32,847 bases of DNA. It comes from Nostoc sp. JL34. GTDB lineage: Bacteria; Cyanobacteriota; Cyanobacteriia; Cyanobacteriales; Nostocaceae. The stretch is taken from positions 1-32,847 of the forward strand of contig NZ_JABXKQ010000092.1 in the NCBI RefSeq assembly GCF_017114945.1, written 5' to 3'. Each line of letters starts with the position of its first letter. The stretch's first letter is position 1. The notes below the pieces were generated by a model. The model saw nothing but the letters and a program-made list of their open reading frames with translations, was not told where the DNA came from and did not search any database. The translations under genes were made by a program, and so were the position numbers. Below are positions 16,310 to 23,977 of this stretch, one piece after another.

Positions 16310-17173
16310 ATGTCTATAGTTGCTGTACTTGGTATGGGTGCGATGGGGTCGCCCATGGCCGCAGCACTCTTAAAGGCAGGTCATGAGGTTAAGGTATGGA
16401 ACCGAAGTCCAGGTAAGACAGCTCCTCTTGTGGAAATGGGGGCTGAAGCCGCCGATACACCTCGTGCAGCTGTGAAGGAAGCAGACTTTGCTATCTGCAT
16501 GGTGCGAGATGACGATGCCTCAAGGGATGTATGGTTAAATCCTGATACTGGTGCACTGGCTGGCTTGTCTAAAAACTCCCTAGCTATTGAAAGTTCAACA
16601 GTAACTGTTGCTTGGGCACGGGAACTCGCAAAGCGCTTTTCTCAGAACGGAATCACCTTCTTGGATGCACCAGTAGCTGGTTCTCGCCCGCAGGCAAAAG
16701 CAGGCCAGTTAATTTACTTTGTTGGTGGTGAAGCCGATGCTGTTGCAAAGGCAGAGCCAGTTTTAAAAGCTATGGGCAACGCGGTACACCATGCTGGGCC
16801 AAGTGGGAGCGGAGCAGCTGTCAAACTTGCTGTAAATGCGCTGTTCAGTGTGCAAGTTGCAACTGTAAGCGAGTTGATCGGACTCATGCAACGTTGCGGA
16901 CTAGATGAAACCAAGGTGATGGACATTGTGTCCTCAACTCCGGTGTGTAGCCCGGCAGCTAAAGCAGCAGCAGGTGGAATACTGGCTCGCAACTTCGCCC
17001 CAATGTTTCCTATTGAGCTTGTGGAGAAAGATTTAGGTTATGTGTTCGACACAGCCAAACTAAATGGTGCGTCGGTGCCAATGGCGGAAACAGCTCGGGA
17101 TGTCTTTACGGAAGCTATCAAGCGAGGTCACGGTGATGAGAATATCACTGCTGTATCTCATCTATATCTATAG
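16310..17173 (+). CDS. NAD(P)-dependent beta-hydroxyacid dehydrogenase, 3-hydroxyisobutyrate dehydrogenase family
   Basis: 287 residues, the normal family length. The Rossmann motif is VLGMGAMGSPM (residues 6-16). The substrate-binding signature DAPVAGS lies at 119-125, and the catalytic lysine K172 with N176 is in GSGAAVKLAVN. These enzymes oxidise beta-hydroxyacids or reduce small aldehydes such as succinic or glyoxylic semialdehyde; the side chains that set specificity cannot be judged here. AAGGAA lies 8 bases before ATG 16310. The LysR promoter copy at 16155-16297 lies immediately upstream, so this gene is the likely direct target of the regulator at 13028. A 183-bp gap precedes the methyltransferase gene. 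Confidence 0.93.
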   Translation: MSIVAVLGMGAMGSPMAAALLKAGHEVKVWNRSPGKTAPLVEMGAEAADTPRAAVKEADFAICMVRDDDASRDVWLNPDTGALAGLSKNSLAIESSTVTVAWARELAKRFSQNGITFLDAPVAGSRPQAKAGQLIYFVGGEADAVAKAEPVLKAMGNAVHHAGPSGSGAAVKLAVNALFSVQVATVSELIGLMQRCGLDETKVMDIVSSTPVCSPAAKAAAGGILARNFAPMFPIELVEKDLGYVFDTAKLNGASVPMAETARDVFTEAIKRGHGDENITAVSHLYL

Positions 17174-17356
17174 CTCCGTAGTTTTGTAGTTGATTTTGGT
17201 TTTCATATTCAGGCTAAGTGGGGAACGAAATATGGTGATAGGCAAAATTTACCATTCTCCCTAATTTGTGCAACAACGCCAATTTAAGTTAAGAAATCTG
17301 CGTTTTTACTACATATTTACCACTACCCATTTTTGCAATTACTTAGGAGAATTAAA

Positions 17357-18415
17357 ATGACCCAAGTAACAAGTAAAGCTCCAATTAACAAGCTTGACAA
17401 ACCACAAACAGCTGGTACAAAGGTTTGGGATGTGATTGTTGGTCTATACAATTATCCAACTTTGCTAGTTGCTCATGAACTAAAACTGTTTCCCCTCCTA
17501 GCGGAAACACCACGCACTTTAGAAGAGATTTCCCAGAGTCTAAACCTTGCACCACGAGCAGCAGGAACGCTTTTATCTGTATGTGCATCTCTGGATTTTA
17601 TCGAACTAAAGGATGGATACTACTCCCTTACGAATGTTGCTTCTGAGTATTTACTTGAAACTAACCCTACTTCTTTTTGCGGCTATTTGGATTTGATGAT
17701 TGCTAATGCCGATTCCTTTTCCTACGTGGGAGTTAAGAAAGCAATTTTGACAGATGCTCCTATTGTTTATGAAGGTGATTCTCTATACGAAGTTCACGAA
17801 CAAGAAAATAAAGATCAAGTTACGCGCACTTTTACAAAAGCGATGCATTCCATTAGTGTTGCTCCCGCCCTGGCGTGGCCTGAAACTCTAGACCTCTCTA
17901 GCAATAAACATCTGCTGGATATTGCTGGGGGTTCTGGTGCTCACAGCATCGGTGCAACTCTCAAGTGGCCTAAATTGAAAGCCACAATTTTGGATATAGC
18001 GCCAGTCTGCGAAGTCGCTCAAGAGTATATTGCCGAGTATGGACTGTCAGAGCAAATCACCACTGAAGTTAGGGATATGTGGAATGATCCTTTTCCCTCT
18101 GCTGATTTGCATTTTTACTCGCTGATATATCACAATTACGACCTTGAGAAAAACCGTTTTCTGACAAAAAAAAGCTTTGATAGTTTAGAGCCTGGTGGAC
18201 GCATAATTATTCACCAGTGGCTATTTAACGATCATCGGACAGGGCCATTATCCACTGCGGCGTTCAACGTGATTATGCAGATTTGGTGTGCTGGCGGACA
18301 AGAATATTCAGGACTGGAGCTATCTACCATACTGGCAGAGGCAGGGTTTGTTGATATTGAAGTTAAACCGACCTTTGAATATTGGAGTATTGTAACTGCT
18401 CGAAAGCCAGAGTAG
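17357..18415 (+). CDS. SAM-dependent O-methyltransferase (acetylserotonin O-methyltransferase-like)
   Basis: 352 residues. The N-terminal third is the winged-helix dimerisation domain of small-molecule O-methyltransferases (about 20-110; LAETPRTLEEISQSLNL, then LLSVCASLDFIE). The SAM-binding motif LLDIAGGSGA lies at 186-195, and LEPGGRIIIHQWLFND is the later strand of the Rossmann-like fold. These enzymes methylate phenolic or other hydroxyl groups; the substrate is unknown. AGGAG lies 7 bases before ATG 17357, preferred to the upstream TTG-type starts. It follows the dehydrogenase gene in the same direction and probably belongs to the LysR-controlled group. A fragment of a second copy lies at 15807-15872. 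Confidence 0.92.
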   Translation: MTQVTSKAPINKLDKPQTAGTKVWDVIVGLYNYPTLLVAHELKLFPLLAETPRTLEEISQSLNLAPRAAGTLLSVCASLDFIELKDGYYSLTNVASEYLLETNPTSFCGYLDLMIANADSFSYVGVKKAILTDAPIVYEGDSLYEVHEQENKDQVTRTFTKAMHSISVAPALAWPETLDLSSNKHLLDIAGGSGAHSIGATLKWPKLKATILDIAPVCEVAQEYIAEYGLSEQITTEVRDMWNDPFPSADLHFYSLIYHNYDLEKNRFLTKKSFDSLEPGGRIIIHQWLFNDHRTGPLSTAAFNVIMQIWCAGGQEYSGLELSTILAEAGFVDIEVKPTFEYWSIVTARKPE

Positions 18416-18568
18416 GCGATCGCTAGAATCACCTATTCAGTAATCAAAGATTATAGCCCTGTGCCTATTGGCAAGCATTACTGGATAAATTGGGTAGCGA
18501 TAAAGTTTTCTCAACCTTAAAGTCTTACCAACTCCACTCTAGAATTTTTAATTGGGAATTTGAAGATA

Positions 18569-19198
18569 ATGACCAAACTCATAGTTTACGGAACTCCCCT
18601 CAGTACTTATGTTCGCACTGTCCGGTTGCTGCTAGAGTCAGCAGGTTTAGATTATACCCTTAAAGGAATCGATATCTTTAATGGAGAAAACCAGTCAGCA
18701 GAGTATTTATCCAAACATCCTTTTGGAAAAGTACCGACTCTGGAAGTGGATGGAGAACTGGTTTACGAAACAACAGCAATTACTGAATACCTCAATATAG
18801 TGTTTGCTGATCATAAATTCAGCCCATCTGAACCGATCCTCAAAGCGCGGATGCGTCAGATAATAGCGATTATTGATAACTATCTTTATGCTCCTTTTGG
18901 AACAATTGTGGTTCAATGCTTGATGCTACCAAGTCAGGGCGGCAAGACAGATTCTGACTTGGTACAAAAGGCTGTAGCGCCTGTACAAAAGTCTGTAGAG
19001 GCAATTGAATCGCTTGTTATTGGTAGCCCGTATCTACTTGGTAGCGAACTAAGTATTGCCGATTTCTACGTAATTCCTATCTTCATCTATCTATCACAGA
19101 CTTCAGAATTTGAGGCAATTACTGCTCAAACTCCGAAACTGCGGAGTTGGTGGGATAAGGTCAGTCAGCTTGAGAATGTGAAAAAAGTGGCCGTATAA
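18569..19198 (+). CDS. Glutathione S-transferase
   Basis: 209 residues with the two-domain GST layout. A thioredoxin-like domain (about 1-80) begins LIVYGTPLSTYVRTVRLLLE and contains the cis-proline motif KVPTLEVDGELVYETTAI, which holds glutathione. An all-helical domain follows, with ELSIADFYVIPIF as the conserved N-capping-box helix. It would conjugate or isomerise an electrophile with glutathione in the cytoplasm. ATG 18569 is chosen; a TTG at 18560 would add three residues. Only a weak ribosome site (GGGAA) precedes it. Third gene of the row after the dehydrogenase and methyltransferase, with a 153-bp gap. Confidence 0.93.
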   Translation: MTKLIVYGTPLSTYVRTVRLLLESAGLDYTLKGIDIFNGENQSAEYLSKHPFGKVPTLEVDGELVYETTAITEYLNIVFADHKFSPSEPILKARMRQIIAIIDNYLYAPFGTIVVQCLMLPSQGGKTDSDLVQKAVAPVQKSVEAIESLVIGSPYLLGSELSIADFYVIPIFIYLSQTSEFEAITAQTPKLRSWWDKVSQLENVKKVAV

Positions 19199-19207
19199 TT
19201 TCAAATG

Positions 19208-19233
19208 GGGTTGTATGCAACAGCTTACAACCC
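19208..19233. terminator. Hairpin between convergent genes
   Basis: GGGTTGTA (19208-19215) and TACAACCC (19226-19233) form an 8-bp stem with a 10-base loop. It lies between the GST stop (19198) and the MocA-like stop (19263), which face each other. TT runs are weak on both sides. Confidence 0.5.
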
Positions 19234-19262
19234 TTAACTACCTACAATCTGCTGTATTATAG

Positions 19263-19868
19263 CTAAAATCCAGTCCTATTTTTTATCAAAAGCTGCTCGT
19301 AATCATCTGGGATATCTAAGTCGAATCCACCTTCTGAGAAAGGAATTGCTAAAACTTCTCCAAGATATTTTTTAATTATCTGTCTTGCACCATCCGTACC
19401 ACTGAGTGTGGTTAGTTTTGCAAATAAAGTGCGGTTAAATAATGCAGGAACACCTAAAGTATTTGTATATTGTGAAGCAACGATTGGCTTAAGAGTAGTT
19501 TCGTGAACTTCAACAAGTTGATTGATGAGTTGAGGTGAAATAAAAGGTTGATCGCATACCATCAAAACAACAGCTTTTGCTTCTTTGTTGATGAGATTAA
19601 GGGCTTTTATACCAACACGAATAGAGCTACTTATTCCCTCACCAAAAAGTGGATTTTCTACAATATGTACTTGTTCTGAGTTAATCTCTGGTTTGATAAG
19701 TTCAGAATATGCCCCCAATACAACAATAATTGGGTGGCAAACTGAAGCATTGGCCACTTCAACTATATGCCCAATCAAACTCTGTTCACCGTAACGTAGA
19801 AGTTGTTTTGGCGTTCCCATACGAACTGATGCACCAGCAGCAAGAATAATTAGACCGACATCAGACAT
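19263..19868 (-). CDS. mocA: MocA-like molybdenum cofactor cytidylyltransferase
   Basis: 201 residues of the nucleotidyltransferase fold. The nucleotide-binding start is LIILAAGASVRMGTPKQLLR (residues 6-25, with the GxxxRMGxPK pattern), and the metal-binding step is MVCDQPFISPQL. MocA adds CMP to molybdopterin-Mo to give molybdopterin cytosine dinucleotide, the cofactor form used by bacterial molybdenum hydroxylases such as the one encoded at 23978-26618. The gene is the last of the minus-strand row and overlaps the end of the xdhC remnant (stop at 19850). This pairing supports the MocA reading over MobA or a sugar nucleotidyltransferase. Confidence 0.85.
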   Translation of the reverse strand: MSDVGLIILAAGASVRMGTPKQLLRYGEQSLIGHIVEVANASVCHPIIVVLGAYSELIKPEINSEQVHIVENPLFGEGISSSIRVGIKALNLINKEAKAVVLMVCDQPFISPQLINQLVEVHETTLKPIVASQYTNTLGVPALFNRTLFAKLTTLSGTDGARQIIKKYLGEVLAIPFSEGGFDLDIPDDYEQLLIKNRTGF

Positions 19869-20403
19869 GTGATTTCCTCTCCATGAATTGAGCCAAGTCT
19901 TGCCCTAAGCATTCCACCAGCGCGATTTGCCAGCACTGCTTGAATTTCTGCTACGATTGAGATGCTACTTTGGCGATGATTTCTCCACTTACTTTAAATA
20001 CAGTAGCCATTACCCCCGACTCTTGCCCATGCAGACATTCAGCAATAAAATCTAGCTGACCTTTGGCTAATTGGTTAGAAAGCGGCTCAATGAGTACCTC
20101 AACTACACCATTACAACCAAGACCAAATCCCCAAATAATATCATCGCTGGCAGTAGTATCATAGTTGACAACAACCGGAACTCCATCAGTAAACATCAGG
20201 GCTTGGGCTTTTTCAAACACATCACTTTCTAAACAACCACCACTCACACAGCCAATCATTTGCCCTTCTTCAGTCAGCAGCATCCTAGCACCTGGGCGAC
20301 GATAGACAGAGCCACTAGTTTTGACAACGGTGGCTAGAGCAGTGAGTTCACCTTTCTTTTGACTTTCCTCAAAAGCTGCGAGGATGTTTTGAAGTTCTTT
20401 CAT
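19850..20403 (-). pseudogene. xdhC: XdhC/CoxI-type maturation factor with its middle deleted
   Basis: Starting at ATG 20403, MKELQNILAAFEESQKKGEL and GSVYRRPGARMLLTEEGQMI, GCVSGGCLESDVFEKA form the XdhC N-terminal domain. The frame stops at 19951-19953 after about 150 residues. In another frame the DNA continues SISIVAEIQAVLANRAGG and MLRARLGSIHGEEI to a stop at 19850, which is the normal C-terminal end of XdhC. So about 190 codons, including the NAD-type Rossmann domain, are missing at a junction near 19963-19970, with a frame change. XdhC binds and sulfurates the Mo cofactor and delivers it to the hydroxylase. A longer reading from 20550 is possible but not family-like. Confidence 0.82.
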
Positions 20404-20553
20404 GGGTGGTGTAGAGAATGCAGGAGATAGAAGATAGGGAGAAGATATTCGGACTTCTTTATTTTCAGTAAACCACAAACTTTTGAAATCGAACGTAAAA
20501 ATAAGGGTTTTAGCCATCGTTAATGACGATCTGACAGCACACTTACCCATACT

Positions 20554-21708
20554 TTATAGGGTTTTCAGTTTAAACAAATTTTCCGCATTCAGATGGTATA
20601 TTTTTTTTCTATCGACATCGCTCATCGGTGTATTATCTATACCTTCAACTGCTTTGGCAGTGGATTCATACGGATAGTCAATCGCAAACAATATACGGTC
20701 GGAACCTAATACTGAAAGCGCGAACGTCAAAGCTGGAGACCAGTTTACCCCACTGGTGGCAACAACAAAGTTATCCATGAAATATTCACTTGGTTTTTTT
20801 TGCCGCTTTTTTGCTTGACTCAAATCATCCATTTTTGTCCAAGTTTCATTAGCAAAACGACCGTCGATGCGAGCAAGCCAAAACGGTATACCTTCGCCTA
20901 AATGCCCTAGAATAAATTTAAGTTTGGGAAAGCGATCAAATAAACCACTCAAGATTAAACGCATTGCGTGCGTGCTAGTCTCAACAGCAAAGCCCCAACC
21001 AGCACCTTCGAGACCGTATGAGAGAAAAGGTTTTATCATGTCTGGAGAAGGTGTTCTCGGATGTAAGTAAATTGGTATATCCAATGCTTGGGCAGCTTCA
21101 AATATTATCCAATACTTTGATTGATCCAAATACTCACCGTGAGTGTGGGAATTAATTATTGCACCTTTAAGACCCAGATATTTTACTGCTCTTTCCAACT
21201 CGCGGGCGGCTTCATTCGGTGCTTGGGGTGCCACTGCGGCAAGTCCAGCATACCGATTTGGGTAAGCAGAGATGAATTCAGCTAGTTGATCGTTACTCTT
21301 TTTGGCAATATCTACAGCTTTGTCGGTACTGAATACTTGAACACCTGGCGACGTGATTGACAGTATTTGCATGTCAATTCCATGTTGATCCATATCACGA
21401 ATGCGGTTGGCTCCAACATCAGTGAGGCGATCGCGGATCTCTTTAGTTGCAGGGCTATTCAGAAACGGTTTGTACAATTTTTGGAATCCGGGTTCTTTAT
21501 CCACACTGGTAGCAAGGAGTTTGCGCCACTCATCAAATAATTCTGGTGTTGCAAAAGCCTCTTCAATGGCAATTTTCTTGAAGAAGCTCTTGCTCAACTC
21601 AGTAGTTTGGTTGGTAACTTGGGATGCATCTGTTGCCAATGGAGCCACCACCGCACCGATGGACAGATCCATTGCTGTTTTCAAAAAAGCTCGTTTGCTA
21701 AAATCCAT
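20554..21708 (-). CDS. LigW-like amidohydrolase-superfamily decarboxylase with a Tat-like leader
   Basis: 384 residues. It resembles 5-carboxyvanillate decarboxylase LigW and gamma-resorcylate decarboxylase: IAIEEAFATPEL (metal ligand E49), INSHTHGEYLD, IYLHPRTP (H216), ILGHLGEGIPFWLARID (H269) and FAIDYPYE (D344). The E-x-A form at the first ligand is that of LigW; the E-x-H of other branches is absent. Non-oxidative decarboxylation of an aromatic acid is the expected reaction, with Mn or Zn; hydrolysis of a lactone is the alternative. The leader MDFSKRAFLKTAMDLSIGAV plus VAPLATDA resembles a twin-arginine signal with KR in place of RR, which is unusual for this family and suggests periplasmic location. 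ATG 21708 follows the SRPBCC stop by one base. Confidence 0.85.
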   Translation of the reverse strand: MDFSKRAFLKTAMDLSIGAVVAPLATDASQVTNQTTELSKSFFKKIAIEEAFATPELFDEWRKLLATSVDKEPGFQKLYKPFLNSPATKEIRDRLTDVGANRIRDMDQHGIDMQILSITSPGVQVFSTDKAVDIAKKSNDQLAEFISAYPNRYAGLAAVAPQAPNEAARELERAVKYLGLKGAIINSHTHGEYLDQSKYWIIFEAAQALDIPIYLHPRTPSPDMIKPFLSYGLEGAGWGFAVETSTHAMRLILSGLFDRFPKLKFILGHLGEGIPFWLARIDGRFANETWTKMDDLSQAKKRQKKPSEYFMDNFVVATSGVNWSPALTFALSVLGSDRILFAIDYPYESTAKAVEGIDNTPMSDVDRKKIYHLNAENLFKLKTL

Positions 21709-21709
21709 A

Positions 21710-22147
21710 TTACCTGCTGAAAATTTTGTTCAAGGCATCAAAACCGACTTGAAACACCTGTTCTAGATTCTGCCGTAATTCGGTTTCTTCTTCAGGTAAA
21801 CATTTAAAGTTTGCCAGCCATTCGATACAAGTGCGATCGCCATCTGTAATTGGTAACAGCCGTATAGTACAAATGTAGTCTTCCATCGGCTTGTTAGGCT
21901 CTAGCAGGAAATAAGTGCAGACATATTTTTGATCGTCAAGTCCTAGTAATTGCTCCCGCAGGTTCAGTCCGTCTTCACGATTAAAACTACGGATACAGCC
22001 TATTTTGTCGCTAGGCTCACCATTTTCTATATGGCTGTCGATTACAGACGGATACCAATCAGGGAGGCCATTAAAGTCCCGGATTTTCGCCCATACTTGT
22101 TCAACCGATGCGTTGATTACAGAACTGGTTGTAACGTTTACTAGCAT
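21710..22147 (-). CDS. SRPBCC-family protein (polyketide cyclase/dehydratase-like)
   Basis: 145 residues with the START/SRPBCC helix-grip pattern: VNASVEQVWAKIRDFNGLPD-like opening (SSVINASVEQVWAKIRDF), WYPSVIDSHIENGEPSDKIG, and a final long helix (EEETELRQNLEQVFQVGFDA). Such proteins bind hydrophobic or aromatic ligands in a deep cavity; some are cyclases or dehydratases, others carriers. No export signal is seen. It is one base from the decarboxylase gene, so the two are almost surely co-transcribed and translationally linked. It has a weak ribosome site before ATG 22147, with an alternative ATG two codons upstream in a different frame. Confidence 0.88.
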   Translation of the reverse strand: MLVNVTTSSVINASVEQVWAKIRDFNGLPDWYPSVIDSHIENGEPSDKIGCIRSFNREDGLNLREQLLGLDDQKYVCTYFLLEPNKPMEDYICTIRLLPITDGDRTCIEWLANFKCLPEEETELRQNLEQVFQVGFDALNKIFSR

Positions 22148-22204
22148 TTCATTCCTAGACTAACTCTGCTTAAGATGAGTTTAATTGAGGGTAGATTATT
22201 GCTG

Positions 22205-22726
22205 CTAAAGGCTGGCATCAAAGCTCTTTAAGAAATTAGGTAGCCAACTGATTTCTTTAACATTAGAAAATGTGACTAGCCCTACACCTGCGATCAAGAA
22301 GATGATACCGGCAATTTTTTGGAGCGAAATCGGGTCTTTAGGAGACTCTAAGATACCTAGATGGCTGACCACTGCTGCCATCACCACCTGACCCAACACA
22401 AACAAAACAAAGAAAGTACTAGCTCCCAAACGGGGAATCAAAGTGGTGGTTCCGAAGACTAACAAAGCACTAAAGACACCACTGAGATATAGATGTATGG
22501 GAACATTTTTGAATTTTGAAGCGATCGCTAACCCATCTATGTTTGATGTAAAAAGCAAGGTTATTGACAAAGCTATAAAGGTGGTAGCCAGACCCATGAA
22601 AAAGAAAGCTATATTGGCTAGAATTGGCGAACCTACATACCGAGCCACAGAGCTATTCATTGGCAGATAAATGGGGGTAATGGCTCCCATCAAGAAGGCA
22701 CCTAATATAAATACTATAAATTGCAT
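22205..22726 (-). CDS. DMT-superfamily membrane protein, YdcZ/DUF606-like
   Basis: 173 residues with five hydrophobic segments (about 2-22, 33-58, 75-97, 100-121, 138-158), matching the five-helix YdcZ half-size members of the drug/metabolite transporter group. ILGAFLMGAITPIYLPMNSS is the family-like start. It may move a substrate or product of the row across the inner membrane, probably as a dimer; no substrate is known. AAGGAA lies 9 bases before ATG 22726. It lies 55 bases after the alcohol dehydrogenase gene and 57 bases before the SRPBCC gene. Confidence 0.87.
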   Translation of the reverse strand: MQFIVFILGAFLMGAITPIYLPMNSSVARYVGSPILANIAFFFMGLATTFIALSITLLFTSNIDGLAIASKFKNVPIHLYLSGVFSALLVFGTTTLIPRLGASTFFVLFVLGQVVMAAVVSHLGILESPKDPISLQKIAGIIFLIAGVGLVTFSNVKEISWLPNFLKSFDASL

Positions 22727-22781
22727 GACTTAGATTTCCTTTTCCTTTGTATTAACTTCAAAAGCCGTAAAGGACGGCTGA

Positions 22782-23879
22782 TTATGATATTTTCAGGACT
22801 GGCTTGATCGCCTTGCCCGCTTTAGTATCCACTACAGCTTTGTTGATATCCTGGAAATCATAAACGGTAATCAAACGTTCAAAGGGAAAGCGCCCTTGCT
22901 GATTTAATTCCAGTAATGTCGGCAAAAACGTATTTGGTACAGAAGATCCCTGAATAATTCCCCGCAAATTTGCTGCACGTTTAAAAACCTGCGTTGGTGA
23001 AAACGGATATTTCTCGCCAAAATGAGGCGCGATCACCATACCGCATTCGCCACCAGTGGCTAAACAGTCAATGGCATCATTGAGCGCTTGTTCATTCCCG
23101 GAGGTTTCTAGAGTATAGCGAACACCATGAGGGGCAATCTCTTTGATTCGTTCGGCAACTCTCCCGTCTTTGGCATTTAATACATGGGTTGCACCCAACT
23201 CCAGTGCCAGATTTAAGCGTTCTTCCACCACATCAATAGCAATCAATGGCCACGCGCCGACTAGTTTACCTGCCATAATGGCACTCAAACCGACAGCACC
23301 AGCACCAAAAACCGCCAGTCCGTCTCTGGGGCCGACTTTAAAGGTATTAAGAATAGAACCCGCACCGGTTTGAACCCCACAGGGAATAGCTGCCAATTTC
23401 TCAGCAGCCTGGTTGCTGGTCACTGGCACGACATTGCGCTCCACTGTAATTGAGTGGGTAGCGAAGGAGGACTGCTGAAAAAATGCACCGGAAATCCGCT
23501 CTTTGCCCAACTTAATCGTGTGAGAACCATCTAAGCGAGTACCACCAAATCCCAAGGGGATGTGATGATCGCAGAAATAAGGCTGACCCTCCAAACACCC
23601 GTGACAAGTACCACACCAGGGATAAGAGATGATTACGCGATCGCCTAGTTTAACTCGGCTAACACCCGACCCCACAGCTTCCACGATCCCTGCACCTTCG
23701 TGACCTAACACAATCGGCATTTTCATGAGATTTTGCGCCACAAAATCTGTATGACAGATGCCGCTAGCTTGATTACGAACCAATATTTCGTTGCTGCGTA
23801 AGTCATCGAGTTCAATAGTCTCGAATGTAAATTGCCCTTGGGGTTCGTGGATTACAGCAGCAGTTGTCGTTGTGGTCAT
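22782..23879 (-). CDS. Zinc-dependent alcohol dehydrogenase, aryl/benzyl-alcohol dehydrogenase type
   Basis: 365 residues of the medium-chain dehydrogenase family. The catalytic zinc site is C42 (GICHTDF) with H60-E61 (GHEGAG). The structural zinc site has four cysteines, C89, C92, C95 and C103, in CGTCHGCLEGQPYFC. The NAD(P)-binding motif is VFGAGAVGLSAIMAG. The sequence runs closest to the class that includes benzyl-alcohol and other aryl-alcohol dehydrogenases (LGFGGTRLDGSHTI region). It would interconvert an alcohol and the aldehyde handled by the molybdenum hydroxylase encoded next door. AGGAGG lies 4 bases before ATG 23879. The enzyme looks cytoplasmic. Confidence 0.93.
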   Translation of the reverse strand: MTTTTTAAVIHEPQGQFTFETIELDDLRSNEILVRNQASGICHTDFVAQNLMKMPIVLGHEGAGIVEAVGSGVSRVKLGDRVIISYPWCGTCHGCLEGQPYFCDHHIPLGFGGTRLDGSHTIKLGKERISGAFFQQSSFATHSITVERNVVPVTSNQAAEKLAAIPCGVQTGAGSILNTFKVGPRDGLAVFGAGAVGLSAIMAGKLVGAWPLIAIDVVEERLNLALELGATHVLNAKDGRVAERIKEIAPHGVRYTLETSGNEQALNDAIDCLATGGECGMVIAPHFGEKYPFSPTQVFKRAANLRGIIQGSSVPNTFLPTLLELNQQGRFPFERLITVYDFQDINKAVVDTKAGKAIKPVLKIS

Positions 23880-23977
23880 TTTGCCTCCTGGTTAGCTGTA
23901 AAGAAAATTCGTGGGTGATGCGTCTTAAATCGGTATACTATGCAGTCACACTAATTTATCTATGCTTGCTGTAACTT

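Noticed and set aside
20554..21708. Loss of a metal-ligand histidine (E-x-A instead of E-x-H) as a sign of an inactive decarboxylase
   Set aside because: LigW, a working enzyme of the same branch, also has E-x-A at this place, and the other ligands are present.
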